Part shown: piece by piece, positions 36,915 to 46,277 of the stretch | Position numbering within the stretch: position 1 is the first letter of the stretch | Layout of the letters: the number at the start of each line of letters is the position of its first letter | Source of the DNA: Aurantimonas sp. HBX-1 | GTDB lineage: Bacteria; Pseudomonadota; Alphaproteobacteria; Rhizobiales; Rhizobiaceae | Direction of reading: 5' to 3' | Assembly (NCBI RefSeq): GCF_021391535.1 | Contig: NZ_CP090066.1 | Location: 3,795,501 to 3,859,500, forward strand | DNA length: 64,000 nt | Position numbers and translations under genes: made by a program | The notes under the pieces: generated by a model | Told to the model about the DNA's origin: nothing | Seen by the model: the letters and a program-made list of their open reading frames with translations, nothing else | The model's database searches: none

Positions 36915-37805
36915 ATGCCGGAATTGCCAGAGGTCGAGACCGTCCGCCGCGGCCTCGTCGACGTGATGGAGGGAGCGCGCATCGACCATATCGTCCTGTC
37001 GCGGCCGGATCTGCGCTTCCCGCTGCCCGAGCGCTTCGCCGAACGGCTGGCCGGCCGGCGCATCGAAGCGCTGGGCCGGCGGGCGAAATATCTCCTCGCC
37101 GAGATCGAGGGCGGGCTGGTGCTGGCGATGCATCTCGGCATGTCCGGCTCGTTCCGCATCGAGAGCCCCGAAGGCGCCGTCGTGCCCGGCGTCTTCGCGC
37201 ATCCGCGCTCCAGCGATCGCCTGCACGACCACGTGCGCTTCCAGCTGACGACGCGGGACGGTGCCGCCGCCAGCGTGGTGTTCAACGATCCGCGCCGCTT
37301 CGGCTACATGAGCCTGATCGAGCGGGTGGCATTCGACGCGCATCCGCATTTTGCCGGGCTCGGGATCGAGCCGACGGGGAACGAGCTGTCCGGCACGGCG
37401 CTGGCGCCGTTCTTCGCCGGCCGCGCCGCGCCGCTGAAGGCGGTGCTGCTCGACCAGCGGGTGATCGCCGGGCTCGGCAACATCTATGTCTGCGAGGCGC
37501 TGTGGCGGGCGCGGTTGTCGCCGCGCCGCGCCGCGGGAACGATCGTGCGCAAGGACGGCGGGGCCAGCCAGCGGCTGGAGCGGCTCGCCACGGAAATCCG
37601 CGCGACGATCGCCGACGCGATCGCCGCCGGCGGCTCGTCGCTGCGCGACTATCGCCAGGCCGACGGCTCGCTCGGCTATTTCCAGCACAGCTTCGCCGTC
37701 TATGGCCGCGAGGACGAGCCCTGCCCGCGGGAAGACCGGGGCGTCGTCCGGCGCATCGTCCAGTCCGGCCGCTCGACCTTCTTCTGCCCGGTCTGCCAGC
37801 GCTGA
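36915..37805 (+). CDS. mutM: Formamidopyrimidine-DNA glycosylase (Fpg/MutM)
   Basis: The 296-residue base-excision repair enzyme removes 8-oxoguanine. The catalytic N-terminus PELPEVETVRRGL (Pro2, Glu3, Glu6) is intact, as are HLGMSGSF, the H2TH region (LLDQRVIAGLGNIYVCEALW) and the DYRQADGSLGYFQHSFAVYGR segment. The C-terminal zinc finger is abnormal: Cys270, Cys291 and Cys294 are present, but the position that is normally the second cysteine reads Arg (CPREDRGVV). Activity is probable but zinc binding is uncertain. Confidence 0.95.
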   Translation: MPELPEVETVRRGLVDVMEGARIDHIVLSRPDLRFPLPERFAERLAGRRIEALGRRAKYLLAEIEGGLVLAMHLGMSGSFRIESPEGAVVPGVFAHPRSSDRLHDHVRFQLTTRDGAAASVVFNDPRRFGYMSLIERVAFDAHPHFAGLGIEPTGNELSGTALAPFFAGRAAPLKAVLLDQRVIAGLGNIYVCEALWRARLSPRRAAGTIVRKDGGASQRLERLATEIRATIADAIAAGGSSLRDYRQADGSLGYFQHSFAVYGREDEPCPREDRGVVRRIVQSGRSTFFCPVCQR

Positions 37806-37807
37806 GC

Positions 37808-38581
37808 CTAGCGGTGCATCCCCACCAGCGCGAACATCGCGCCCTGCGGATCGAGGCACTGGCCGATCCACGCGCCGCCCGGCACCTCCATCGGACCGTT
37901 GAGCAGCGAGCCGCCGCCGGCCTTGACGCGCTCGATTGCCGGGTCGAGCGCCTCGACGTTGAAATAATACAGCCAGAAGCAGGCCGGCACGTCGGCCGGC
38001 TTGGTCATCATGCCGCCGATCGCGTCCTCGCCGGCGCGGGCGGCGAAGAGCTGGTAGGTGCCCATCGGCCCCATGTCGATCGCTTCGGTGCGCACCCAGC
38101 CGAACAGCTCGGCATAGAAGGCGAAGGCGGACTCCAGCTCGCCGGCCATCAGCTCGTGCCAGCCGACATGGCCGGGCTGCATCCGGCCGCGCGGCGGGCC
38201 GTCACCGCCGTCGCTCGGCCTGAACAGCGCGAAGACCGCGCCGTCCGGCGCACCGACCACGGCGAAGCGCCCAACCCCGGGGATGTCCTCAGCGTCGCGG
38301 TGGATCACGCCGCCCAGTTCCGTCACGCGCCGCGCCGTTGCGTCGACATCCTCGGCGGACACGTAGCCCAGCCAGCCGGGCCGCGCGCCGCCGCTGCGCA
38401 TCTCTGCCTCCAGCGCCATCAGCCCGGCGACCGGCGCGCCGGCCGCCTTGAAGGTCGTGTAGGCGATCCCGGCGACGCCGGTCTCGTCCGCCGTCCAGCC
38501 GACGACGTCGCGATAGAACCCTTCCGCCGCCTTGGCGTCGTCGGTCATCAGCTCGCACCAGATGAAGTCACCCTGTCGCAT
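37808..38581 (-). CDS. VOC family (glyoxalase-like) protein, two-domain
   Basis: The 257-residue protein contains two tandem vicinal-oxygen-chelate modules: residues about 5-125 (FIWCELMTDDAKAAEGFYRD to GAVFALFRPSD) and about 138-257 (VGWHELMAGELESAFAFYAE to GAMFALVG). The family includes dioxygenases, glyoxalases and antibiotic-binding proteins; no specific reaction can be assigned. The start at ATG 38581 matches the family's N-terminus. It is convergent with mutM, with only two bases between stop codons. Confidence 0.88.
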   Translation of the reverse strand: MRQGDFIWCELMTDDAKAAEGFYRDVVGWTADETGVAGIAYTTFKAAGAPVAGLMALEAEMRSGGARPGWLGYVSAEDVDATARRVTELGGVIHRDAEDIPGVGRFAVVGAPDGAVFALFRPSDGGDGPPRGRMQPGHVGWHELMAGELESAFAFYAELFGWVRTEAIDMGPMGTYQLFAARAGEDAIGGMMTKPADVPACFWLYYFNVEALDPAIERVKAGGGSLLNGPMEVPGGAWIGQCLDPQGAMFALVGMHR

Positions 38582-38642
38582 GCGCCGTCCCTCTCCGTCT
38601 GTCGTTCGGTGGCCGGCCGGATTTCCCGGCGCCGGCCGTGGC

Positions 38643-39383
38643 TCATTCCGCCGCGATGCTGCGACCCTCGGCATGCGGTCCGCCCTCGTATTCGTCGTGG
38701 CGGCGGACGAAATCCATGGTCTCGCCCTCGTTGCGGCCCTTCGGCGCCCGGTCGAGGATCATCAGCGTGCCGATCAGCTCCTCGGGGCCGCGCCCGTAGC
38801 TCGAATAGGTATGGAAGATCCGTCCCTGCTCGTCCCGGGCGAAGGCGCTGAGGCCGGGCAGCTCGGTCGCCGCCCGGGCCGCGGGGATCTCCTCGAAATT
38901 GTAGCGGACCTTTCCCGAGGCGATCTCGTCCTCGCTGAAGGAGACGTGGAAATCGCGGTTGAAGCTGCTGCCCTGCGACGAGACCCAGGGAAAGTGCCAG
39001 CCCATGCGGCGCTTGTAGGCCTCGAGCTTTTCGAGCGGCGCCCGCGACACGGCGACGAGCGTGACGTCGTGGTGGTTGAGATGCGCCAGCGTGCCGTCGA
39101 GATGGTCGGCGAGGAACGAGCAGCCGGGGCAGCCGGCGTCCCAGTCGGGGCCGAACATGAAATGGTAGACGACCAGCTGGCTGCGGCCGTCGAACAGCTC
39201 GGCCAGCGTCTTCTCGCCCTGCGGCGTCGCGAAGCGGTAGTCGGTCTCGACCGCCACCCAGGGCAGGTCGAGGCGCCTGGCGCGATTCTCGTCGCGCATC
39301 CGGGTCTCGGCCTTCTCGTTCGCGAGCAAGGCGAGGCGGGCGGCGAGCCATTCGTCACGGGTCACGATGCGGTTCGGCTGCAT
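38643..39383 (-). CDS. DUF899 family thioredoxin-like protein
   Basis: The 246-residue protein shows DUF899 landmarks: RIVTRDEWLAARLALLANEK near the start, LVVYHFMFGPDWDAGCPGCS (a Cys-x-x-Cys, about residues 74-93), and SRAPLEKLEAYKRRMGWHFP. The fold is thioredoxin-like, and functions are undefined. The start at ATG 39383 follows GGAGGACG. A 12 bp palindrome at 39424-39435 lies in its promoter. Confidence 0.9.
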   Translation of the reverse strand: MQPNRIVTRDEWLAARLALLANEKAETRMRDENRARRLDLPWVAVETDYRFATPQGEKTLAELFDGRSQLVVYHFMFGPDWDAGCPGCSFLADHLDGTLAHLNHHDVTLVAVSRAPLEKLEAYKRRMGWHFPWVSSQGSSFNRDFHVSFSEDEIASGKVRYNFEEIPAARAATELPGLSAFARDEQGRIFHTYSSYGRGPEELIGTLMILDRAPKGRNEGETMDFVRRHDEYEGGPHAEGRSIAAE

Positions 39384-39423
39384 GGCGTCCTCCTGATCAG
39401 CGCTACCGGCATTCTGCAATTGA

Positions 39424-39435
39424 GTTGATATCAAC
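39424..39435. promoter_or_regulatory. Perfect 12 bp palindrome upstream of the DUF899 gene
   Basis: GTTGATATCAAC is self-complementary and lies 41 bp upstream of the DUF899 start codon. Similar AT-centred palindromes serve as operators for small winged-helix repressors. No such regulator is adjacent, so its binder is unknown. Confidence 0.45.
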
Positions 39436-39637
39436 CTTCTACGATCATGTCAAAGCCGGCCGGTGCTCCGTGAGCCGAAGGAGCCCCGCCCGGAGCCGCT
39501 AGCAATCGCCGCGTTTTTGGCCTATATGCGGCAGGCGCCCGCTGACCTTTCGTCCGCCCGCGCATTCATGGCCCTCGCTGGACGACATCCCGGCCAAGGG
39601 CGACCGAACCCTCACGACTTCCAAGAAAGGGATTTCG

Positions 39638-39907
39638 ATGTCGATCACGCTTGAGCGTAAAGCAGAGCTCATGAAGGAATACGGCACCAAGGAAGGCGAC
39701 ACCGGTTCGCCGGAAGTCCAGGTGGCGATCCTCACCGAGCGCATCAACAACCTGACCGGTCACTTCAAGGACCACAAGAAGGACAACCACTCGCGTCGTG
39801 GCCTTCTGAAGATGGTCTCGCAGCGCCGCCGCCTCCTCGACTATCTGAAGTCGCGGGAAGAAGAGCGCTACCAGACGCTTATCGGCCGCCTCAGCCTGCG
39901 CCGCTAA
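39638..39907 (+). CDS. rpsO: 30S ribosomal protein S15
   Basis: The 89-residue protein has the complete S15 sequence pattern (GDTGSPEVQVAILTERINNL; DNHSRRGLLKMVSQRRRLLD). It binds the central domain of 16S rRNA. The ATG at 39638 follows AAAGGGA. It precedes pnp in the conserved rpsO-pnp order; the usual upstream truB is absent here. Confidence 0.98.
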   Translation: MSITLERKAELMKEYGTKEGDTGSPEVQVAILTERINNLTGHFKDHKKDNHSRRGLLKMVSQRRRLLDYLKSREEERYQTLIGRLSLRR

Positions 39908-39918
39908 TCCATTCAGCT

Positions 39919-39952
39919 CCGGCGGGCCCTGGTTGAACCCGGGGCCCGCCGG
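39919..39952 (+). terminator. Hairpin after rpsO
   Basis: CCGGCGGGCCC (39919-39929) and GGGCCCGCCGG (39942-39952) form a perfect 11 bp stem with a 12-base loop, 12 bases after the rpsO stop. The T-tract is poor. The rest of the 305-base rpsO-pnp gap shows no other gene. Confidence 0.55.
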
Positions 39953-40212
39953 TCGCATTTCGGCGCCCCGCAAGGAAGCGCCACAGCCCCGGGCACCGCG
40001 AACCAGTCGCGGCGTCCGACCACCGAACGGTCATGGGGCAGGATTGCCGGATGCTTCCGGAAAACGCGGTGGCCAGGCCACCGCGGCGGAACCGACGAGG
40101 TTCCCGCGAAGCCTCCCGTCGTCTTGCCCGTGACGCGTTTCGACCACGAAACGCGCTCCGGCTCCGGCGCCCCAGGCGGGCACCACGGAGCGCAGGATGA
40201 AAAGGCAAGAAC

Positions 40213-42348
<2,136 letters not shown>

Positions 42349-42375
42349 CCGGCCCCATCTTCCGTCCACCTGACG

Positions 42376-42404
42376 AAAGGCGCGCCCTCACGGGCGCGCC
42401 TTTT
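42376..42404 (+). terminator. Intrinsic terminator of pnp
   Basis: A perfect 12 bp stem (AAAGGCGCGCCC with GGGCGCGCCTTT) with a TCAC loop ends in TTTT. Its right half overlaps the last codons and stop of the convergent small gene at 42388-42675. Confidence 0.92.
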
Positions 42405-42675
42405 GCGTTTTCACGCCCTGGCGAACGCGGACCGCCTCGACGGCGTCGACGCTCAGCGGCAGCTTCGCCGCGTGTTCGACCTGGGCGCGGGTGAGCCCGG
42501 TCACGTCGGCGAGGATGTGGGCGTCGACCCGCAGCAGCGTGTTGAAGGCGTCGCGCCGCAGCCGCTGGCGGCGGCGTTCGACGGTCCAGGATTTCAGCCG
42601 CGAGACCAGCCCGGAACGCGGCAGGTCGGCCTCTTCGTCGCCGAAACGGCGGATGTCGGAATCAGGGTAAAGCAT
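42388..42675 (-). CDS. DUF1127-like small helical protein
   Basis: The 95-residue protein begins MLYPDSDIRRFGDEEADLPR. Its second half (DAFNTLLRVDAHILADVTGL followed by TRAQVEHAAKLPLSVDAVEA) resembles the YjiS/DUF1127 helix in which a short DxxLADIG-type motif recurs. The ATG at 42675 follows GGAGG directly; upstream TTG 42687 is rejected. It is divergent from a LysR regulator across a nested inverted repeat, so it is the best candidate target of that regulator. Confidence 0.7.
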   Translation of the reverse strand: MLYPDSDIRRFGDEEADLPRSGLVSRLKSWTVERRRQRLRRDAFNTLLRVDAHILADVTGLTRAQVEHAAKLPLSVDAVEAVRVRQGVKTQKARP

Positions 42676-42722
42676 GAGAACCTCCAATCGATGTTTCCAT
42701 CAATATGAGGTCTGCTCATTGA

Positions 42723-42766
42723 TTAGAGAAACGAGAAGCTATAAAGTTCTCCTTGAGTTTCTCTAA
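42723..42766. promoter_or_regulatory. Nested inverted repeat between LysR and the DUF1127-like gene
   Basis: Outer arms TTAGAGAAAC (42723-42732) and GTTTCTCTAA (42757-42766) match perfectly. Just inside them GAGAA (42733-42737) and TTCTC (42747-42751) form a second inverted repeat. The AT-rich 44 bp element sits 13 bp upstream of the LysR start and 47 bp upstream of the other gene. It could be the regulator's operator or a leader hairpin. Confidence 0.65.
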
Positions 42767-42779
42767 CAGGGCAATCCCG

Positions 42780-43670
42780 ATGCCGGCCACGCTTCCCAAT
42801 CTCGACATGGATCTCGCCCGGACCATGGTGGCTATCGCCGACACCGGCAATTTCTCCCGCGCCGCCGAGCGGGTGCACCGCAGCCCGTCCGCCATCAGCC
42901 TGCAGGTCAAGAAGCTCGAGGACATGGTCGGCCGCGCGCTGTTCCGGCGCGATGCGCGGCACGTCGCGCTGACGCCGGACGGGGAGGTCTTCCTCGGCTA
43001 TGCGCGGCGACTGCTGCGGCTCAACGACGAGGCCTTCACGCGCTTCAACGCGCCCTCCTGTGAGGGCAGCGTCCGGCTGGGCGTTCCGAACGACGCCGGC
43101 ATGATCGCCATCCCCGACATTCTGCGCCGCTTCTCCGAGACCCACCCGCGGGTCGAGGTGGCGGTGCTGCTGGACCGGACGGTGGAGCTGGAGCGGCTGT
43201 GCGCCGCCGGCGAGATCGACATCGCCATCCACGCCAGCGAGACCGCCGCGGACGGGCCGAACGTCATCCATACCGAGCCGCTGGTGTGGATCGGCGCGAG
43301 GGGCGGCATGGCAGCGGAGACGCGGCCTTTGCCGCTGGCGCTGGCCGATCACGGCTGCTCCTGGCGCGCCATGGCCCTGGGCGCCCTCGACCGCGCCGGC
43401 ATCGACTACCGCCTCGCCTATCGCAGCGAGTTCTGCCAGGGCCAGATCGCCGCGGTCGCCGCCGACCTCGCCGTCGCACCGCTGCCGCTCAGCGTCGTGT
43501 CGGACAGTCTCGTCAGGCTCGGCCCCGAACGCGGGCTGCCGGCACTCGGCTCCTACCGGATGACCCTGGCGCGGCGCGACGGCGCCGGGCCCGTGGTGGA
43601 GGCGCTGGCCGACCATGTCGCCGCCAGCTTCCGGGCCGGCGGCGAGCGCGGCACGCGGCTGTTCGCGTGA
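42780..43670 (+). CDS. LysR-family transcriptional regulator
   Basis: The 296-residue regulator has an N-terminal winged helix-turn-helix (MDLARTMVAIADTGNFSRAAERVHRSPSAISLQVKKLED, about residues 10-48) and a periplasmic-binding-like effector domain (VRLGVPNDAGMIAIPDILRR onward). The start is ATG 42780; TTG 42753 lies inside the inverted repeat and is unlikely. LysR proteins usually regulate a divergent gene and themselves; here that would be the DUF1127-like gene. The effector is unknown. Confidence 0.92.
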   Translation: MPATLPNLDMDLARTMVAIADTGNFSRAAERVHRSPSAISLQVKKLEDMVGRALFRRDARHVALTPDGEVFLGYARRLLRLNDEAFTRFNAPSCEGSVRLGVPNDAGMIAIPDILRRFSETHPRVEVAVLLDRTVELERLCAAGEIDIAIHASETAADGPNVIHTEPLVWIGARGGMAAETRPLPLALADHGCSWRAMALGALDRAGIDYRLAYRSEFCQGQIAAVAADLAVAPLPLSVVSDSLVRLGPERGLPALGSYRMTLARRDGAGPVVEALADHVAASFRAGGERGTRLFA

Positions 43671-43758
43671 GGCGGCTTTCCGCCGACACACGGATCGGGC
43701 AAGCCCCGCGCGGCGTTGTCGTGCGATGGCAGGCCCCCGAAGGCCCTGTGGAGAACGC

Positions 43759-44274
43759 ATGATGTCGGCGCTGCTGATCCGCCTGTTCGCGGCCATGCTT
43801 CTGGGCCTCACCTTCAGCCAGTCGGTCGAGTTCACCCAGCAATATCTGCAGCGGCTCGGCGGCGCGGCGGACGAGCTTCGCGCGGTCGTCGCGCGGTTCG
43901 ACGAGGGCGCCCGCAGCTTTGCCCTGACACGGCAGGAAGCGCTGGAGCGGCTGCGGGGCAACGCCGACACGCTGGTCGTGCGGCAGGGCGCCGATGCCGA
44001 AACGACGATCGCGCGGTTCGAGGCGGTCGAGCGGCGCTACCGCGCGCTGATCGAGGCCGCGCCGCTGTCCCGGCCGTTCATCGCCGCCAGCGACCCGGAC
44101 TGGCCGATCGCGCGGCGGACCGGCGAGGACTACCGACCGGCGCTGCCGGTCTCGCTGGAGGGCTTGCTGCTGACGCTGGCCGGCTTCGGGCTCGGCTGGG
44201 CCGGCGGCGCGTGCTGCCACGGCGCCGTCCGCATGCGGCAGCGAAGTCGAGCGCGGCGGATGGCGGGCGGGTGA
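43759..44274 (+). CDS. DUF2937 family membrane protein
   Basis: The 171-residue protein starts MMSALLIRLFAAMLLGLTFS, a signal anchor, followed by QSVEFTQQYLQRLGGAADEL, the DUF2937 signature. A long amphipathic helical region follows, then a second membrane segment (LEGLLLTLAGFGLGWAGGAC, about residues 137-156). The function is unknown. It lies 88 bp after the LysR gene, same strand, and ends at the repeat array. Confidence 0.85.
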   Translation: MMSALLIRLFAAMLLGLTFSQSVEFTQQYLQRLGGAADELRAVVARFDEGARSFALTRQEALERLRGNADTLVVRQGADAETTIARFEAVERRYRALIEAAPLSRPFIAASDPDWPIARRTGEDYRPALPVSLEGLLLTLAGFGLGWAGGACCHGAVRMRQRSRARRMAGG

Positions 44275-44324
44275 GGCGGGCGCCACGGTCTGCGGCGGTC
44301 GCGACAAGCCGCTGCCATCCTCAC

Positions 44325-44469
44325 GGCGTCATCCTCGGGCTTGACCCGAGGACCCATTCCTCCGCGCGGCAACCGCCGCTCCCGCTGCTGCGGGGCGCCC
44401 ATTCTGAGAGGCGGTCGGCGGCGGCGACGGTTTGGCATGGGTCCTCGGGTCAAGCCCGAGGATGACGCC
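44325..44469. repeat. MITE/BIME-like palindromic element, copy A
   Basis: The 145 bp element is bounded by perfect 33 bp inverted repeats (44325-44357 and 44437-44469). Each arm contains its own palindrome, CCTCGGG-CTTGA-CCCGAGG. The interior of about 79 bp is GC-rich and can itself fold (GCGGC-AAC-GCCGC). No coding capacity is believable. It is duplicated 248 bp downstream together with flanking sequence. Confidence 0.85.
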
Positions 44470-44572
44470 TTCAGGGAGGTTGGTGCTACGACGGAGAGGG
44501 CGTGGTGCAGTACCGCGAGACTTGCGGGCGGGGCTTGCTGCGACGGTTGCGACAGGCCGCTCCCTTCCTCCC

Positions 44573-44718
44573 GGCGTCATCCTCGGGCTTGACCCGAGGA
44601 CCCATTCCTCCGCGCGGCAACCGCCGCTCCCGTTGCGGCGGGGCGCCCCGTTCTGAGAGGCGGTCGGCGGCGGCAGCGGTTTGGCATGGGTCCTCGGGTC
44701 AAGCCCGAGGATGACGCC
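44573..44718. repeat. MITE/BIME-like palindromic element, copy B
   Basis: The 146 bp element is almost identical to copy A, with 33 bp inverted repeats at 44573-44605 and 44686-44718. The resemblance extends outward: GCGACA(A/G)GCCGCT precedes both copies and TTC(A/G)GGGAGG follows both. A module of roughly 250 bp has therefore been duplicated in tandem. The bases from 44719 to 44868 show nothing else. Confidence 0.85.
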
Positions 44719-44868
44719 TTCGGGGAGGGTTGGCGCCTCCTCCCGGACACCTGCCCGCTGACCGAAGGGCGATCTCCAACGACATCTCAGTCGATCACGA
44801 CGCATGCTGGACGGCGAGAACGGCCTCATGCCGTTGACATGGCCACGCCGCCCGCACAGATTCCCCCT

Positions 44869-44960
44869 CATCCAAGGGGAGTTCCGGCAGGGAACTGAGA
44901 GGCCACCAGAGCGCGTGGCGACCCTTCGAACCTGATCCAGTTCGTACTGGCGGAGGGATG
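44869..44960 (+). promoter_or_regulatory. TPP riboswitch (THI element)
   Basis: All conserved elements of the thiamine pyrophosphate aptamer are readable. P1 is CATCC (44869-44873) with GGATG (44956-44960). P2 is AAGGG with CCCTT, and P3 is GTTCC-ggca-GGAAC followed by the CTGAGA box. The optional P3a is GCCAC with GTGGC, then ACCCTT-GAACCTGATC, and P5 is CAGT-tcgt-ACTG before GGCGGAGGGA. It lies upstream of thiOSGE. The expression platform could act on translation: CCTCC near 45016 can pair with the GGAGG ribosome site at 45045-45049. Confidence 0.96.
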
Positions 44961-45054
44961 GCACACGGCAAACAGCGGACCCCCCAGCGGCGGGTCCCGC
45001 CGCGCTCCCGTTCCCCTCCTTCCGCCTGCGAACCCGACCCGAACGGAGGACGCG

Positions 45055-45099
45055 ATGCCCGCCAGCCATTCGAGCCGCCCCGGCGCGGGACCGGCGTGA
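45055..45099 (+). CDS. 14-codon leader ORF coupled to thiO
   Basis: ATG 45055 follows the strongest ribosome site in the leader (CGGAGG, six bases upstream) and encodes MPASHSSRPGAGPA. The stop TGA overlaps the GTG start of thiO as GTGA. The thiO GTG has no convincing ribosome site of its own. This fits a riboswitch-controlled leader peptide that delivers ribosomes to thiO by coupling. It may also be a remnant of a lost upstream gene such as thiC. Confidence 0.5.
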   Translation: MPASHSSRPGAGPA

Positions 45100-46079
45100 C
45101 CCGGCGCATCGCCATCATCGGCGCCGGTGCGGCGGGGCTCGTGACCGCGGCGAAGCTCGCCGAGCGCCGGCAGACGGCCGATATCTTCGAGGCAGCGGAT
45201 CGGCTGGGGGCAGGCGGGGCGTCGTGGCTTGCCGGCGGCATGCTGGCGCCGTATTGCGAGGCCGAGCACGCGGGCCCTGTCATCGTCGCGCCGGGCCTCG
45301 CCGGGATCGACTGGTGGGCGGCGGCGGTGCCGGGCGTGGAACGCCGCGGCACGCTGGTCGTGGCGCCCTGGCGCGACCTGTCCGACCTCGCCGCCTTTGC
45401 CCGCCGCACGAGCGGCCACGAGCGCATCGGGGCCGACCGGATCGCGGCGCTCGAGCCAGATCTGGCCGGCCGCTTCGGCGACGCGCTGTTATTCCCCGCC
45501 GAAGCCCATCTCGACCCGCGCCTGGCGCTGGAGAGTCTCGCGACCCGGGTGACAGGGGCCGGCAGCCGGATCCACTTCGGCAGCGCCGTCGACCCCGGGA
45601 CGCTCGACCACGACGCCATCGTCGATTGCCGCGGCTTCGCTGCGGCGGACGACCTGCCGGCGCTGCGGCCGGTGCGCGGCGAGATGCTGATTCTGAAGAG
45701 CCAGGACATTTCCCTGTCCCGCCCCGTCCGGCTGCTGCATCCGCGCTGGCCGGTCTATGTCGTGCCGCGCGGCGAGGGCCTGTTCATGGTCGGCGCGACG
45801 ATGGTGGAGACCGGCGACCGGCGCGGCGTCACGGCGCGCGGCATGGTGGACCTTCTCAACGCCGCCTATGCGCTGCATCCAGCCTTCGCCGAGGCGGAGA
45901 TCGTCGAGACCGGCAGCGGCATCCGGCCCGCCTTTCCCGACAACCAGCCGCGGGTCTCCCGGCGCGGCCGGGTGATCGCCGTCAACGGGCTCTACCGGCA
46001 CGGCTTCCTGCTGTCGCCGGCAATGGCGGCGGAGGCCGTCGCCCTCGTCACCGGCGAAGAACTGAAGGCAGCATCATGA
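45096..46079 (+). CDS. thiO: Glycine oxidase ThiO
   Basis: The 327-residue FAD enzyme oxidises glycine to iminoglyoxylate for thiazole synthesis. The N-terminal dinucleotide fold is RRIAIIGAGAAGLVTAAKLA. The ThiO-type GGASWLAGGMLAPYCEAEHA segment and the C-terminal GSGIRPAFPDNQP with GLYRHGFLLSPAMA are present. The start is GTG 45096, overlapping the leader ORF stop; the same frame is open upstream to 44958 but that reading would cross the riboswitch. thiS follows with an ATGA overlap. Confidence 0.93.
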   Translation: MTRRIAIIGAGAAGLVTAAKLAERRQTADIFEAADRLGAGGASWLAGGMLAPYCEAEHAGPVIVAPGLAGIDWWAAAVPGVERRGTLVVAPWRDLSDLAAFARRTSGHERIGADRIAALEPDLAGRFGDALLFPAEAHLDPRLALESLATRVTGAGSRIHFGSAVDPGTLDHDAIVDCRGFAAADDLPALRPVRGEMLILKSQDISLSRPVRLLHPRWPVYVVPRGEGLFMVGATMVETGDRRGVTARGMVDLLNAAYALHPAFAEAEIVETGSGIRPAFPDNQPRVSRRGRVIAVNGLYRHGFLLSPAMAAEAVALVTGEELKAAS

Positions 46080-46273
46080 GGATAATCGTCAACGGCGAGG
46101 CGCAGACGGTCGCGGCGACGACGCTGGAGGCTCTGCTTCTCGAACTCGGCTACCAGGGCGCGATCGTCGCCACCGCGCTCAACCGCGACTTCGTGCCCTG
46201 CGAGGCGCGCGCCGACACGCCGCTCGCCGAAGGCGACGCGGTCGAGATCATCGCCCCGATGCAGGGAGGCTGA
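46076..46273 (+). CDS. thiS: Sulfur carrier protein ThiS
   Basis: The 65-residue ubiquitin-like protein begins MRIIVNGEAQTVAATTLEAL and ends in the required Gly-Gly (IIAPMQGG), the site of thiocarboxylation. It donates sulfur to the thiazole ring made by ThiG. Its start overlaps the thiO stop, and thiG begins four bases after its stop codon. Confidence 0.96.
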   Translation: MRIIVNGEAQTVAATTLEALLLELGYQGAIVATALNRDFVPCEARADTPLAEGDAVEIIAPMQGG

Positions 46274-46277
46274 GACC

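Noticed and set aside
39463..39654. Short ORF before rpsO as the end of truB
   Set aside because: The translation lacks any TruB sequence and overlaps the rpsO start; truB is simply not here.
44325..44718. CRISPR array
   Set aside because: There are only two long palindromic units with no regular short spacers and no cas genes in the window.
44275..44760. Several overlapping ORFs through the palindromic repeat array
   Set aside because: They arise from the repeated GC-rich units and read the same motif in several frames; none has a ribosome site or family match.
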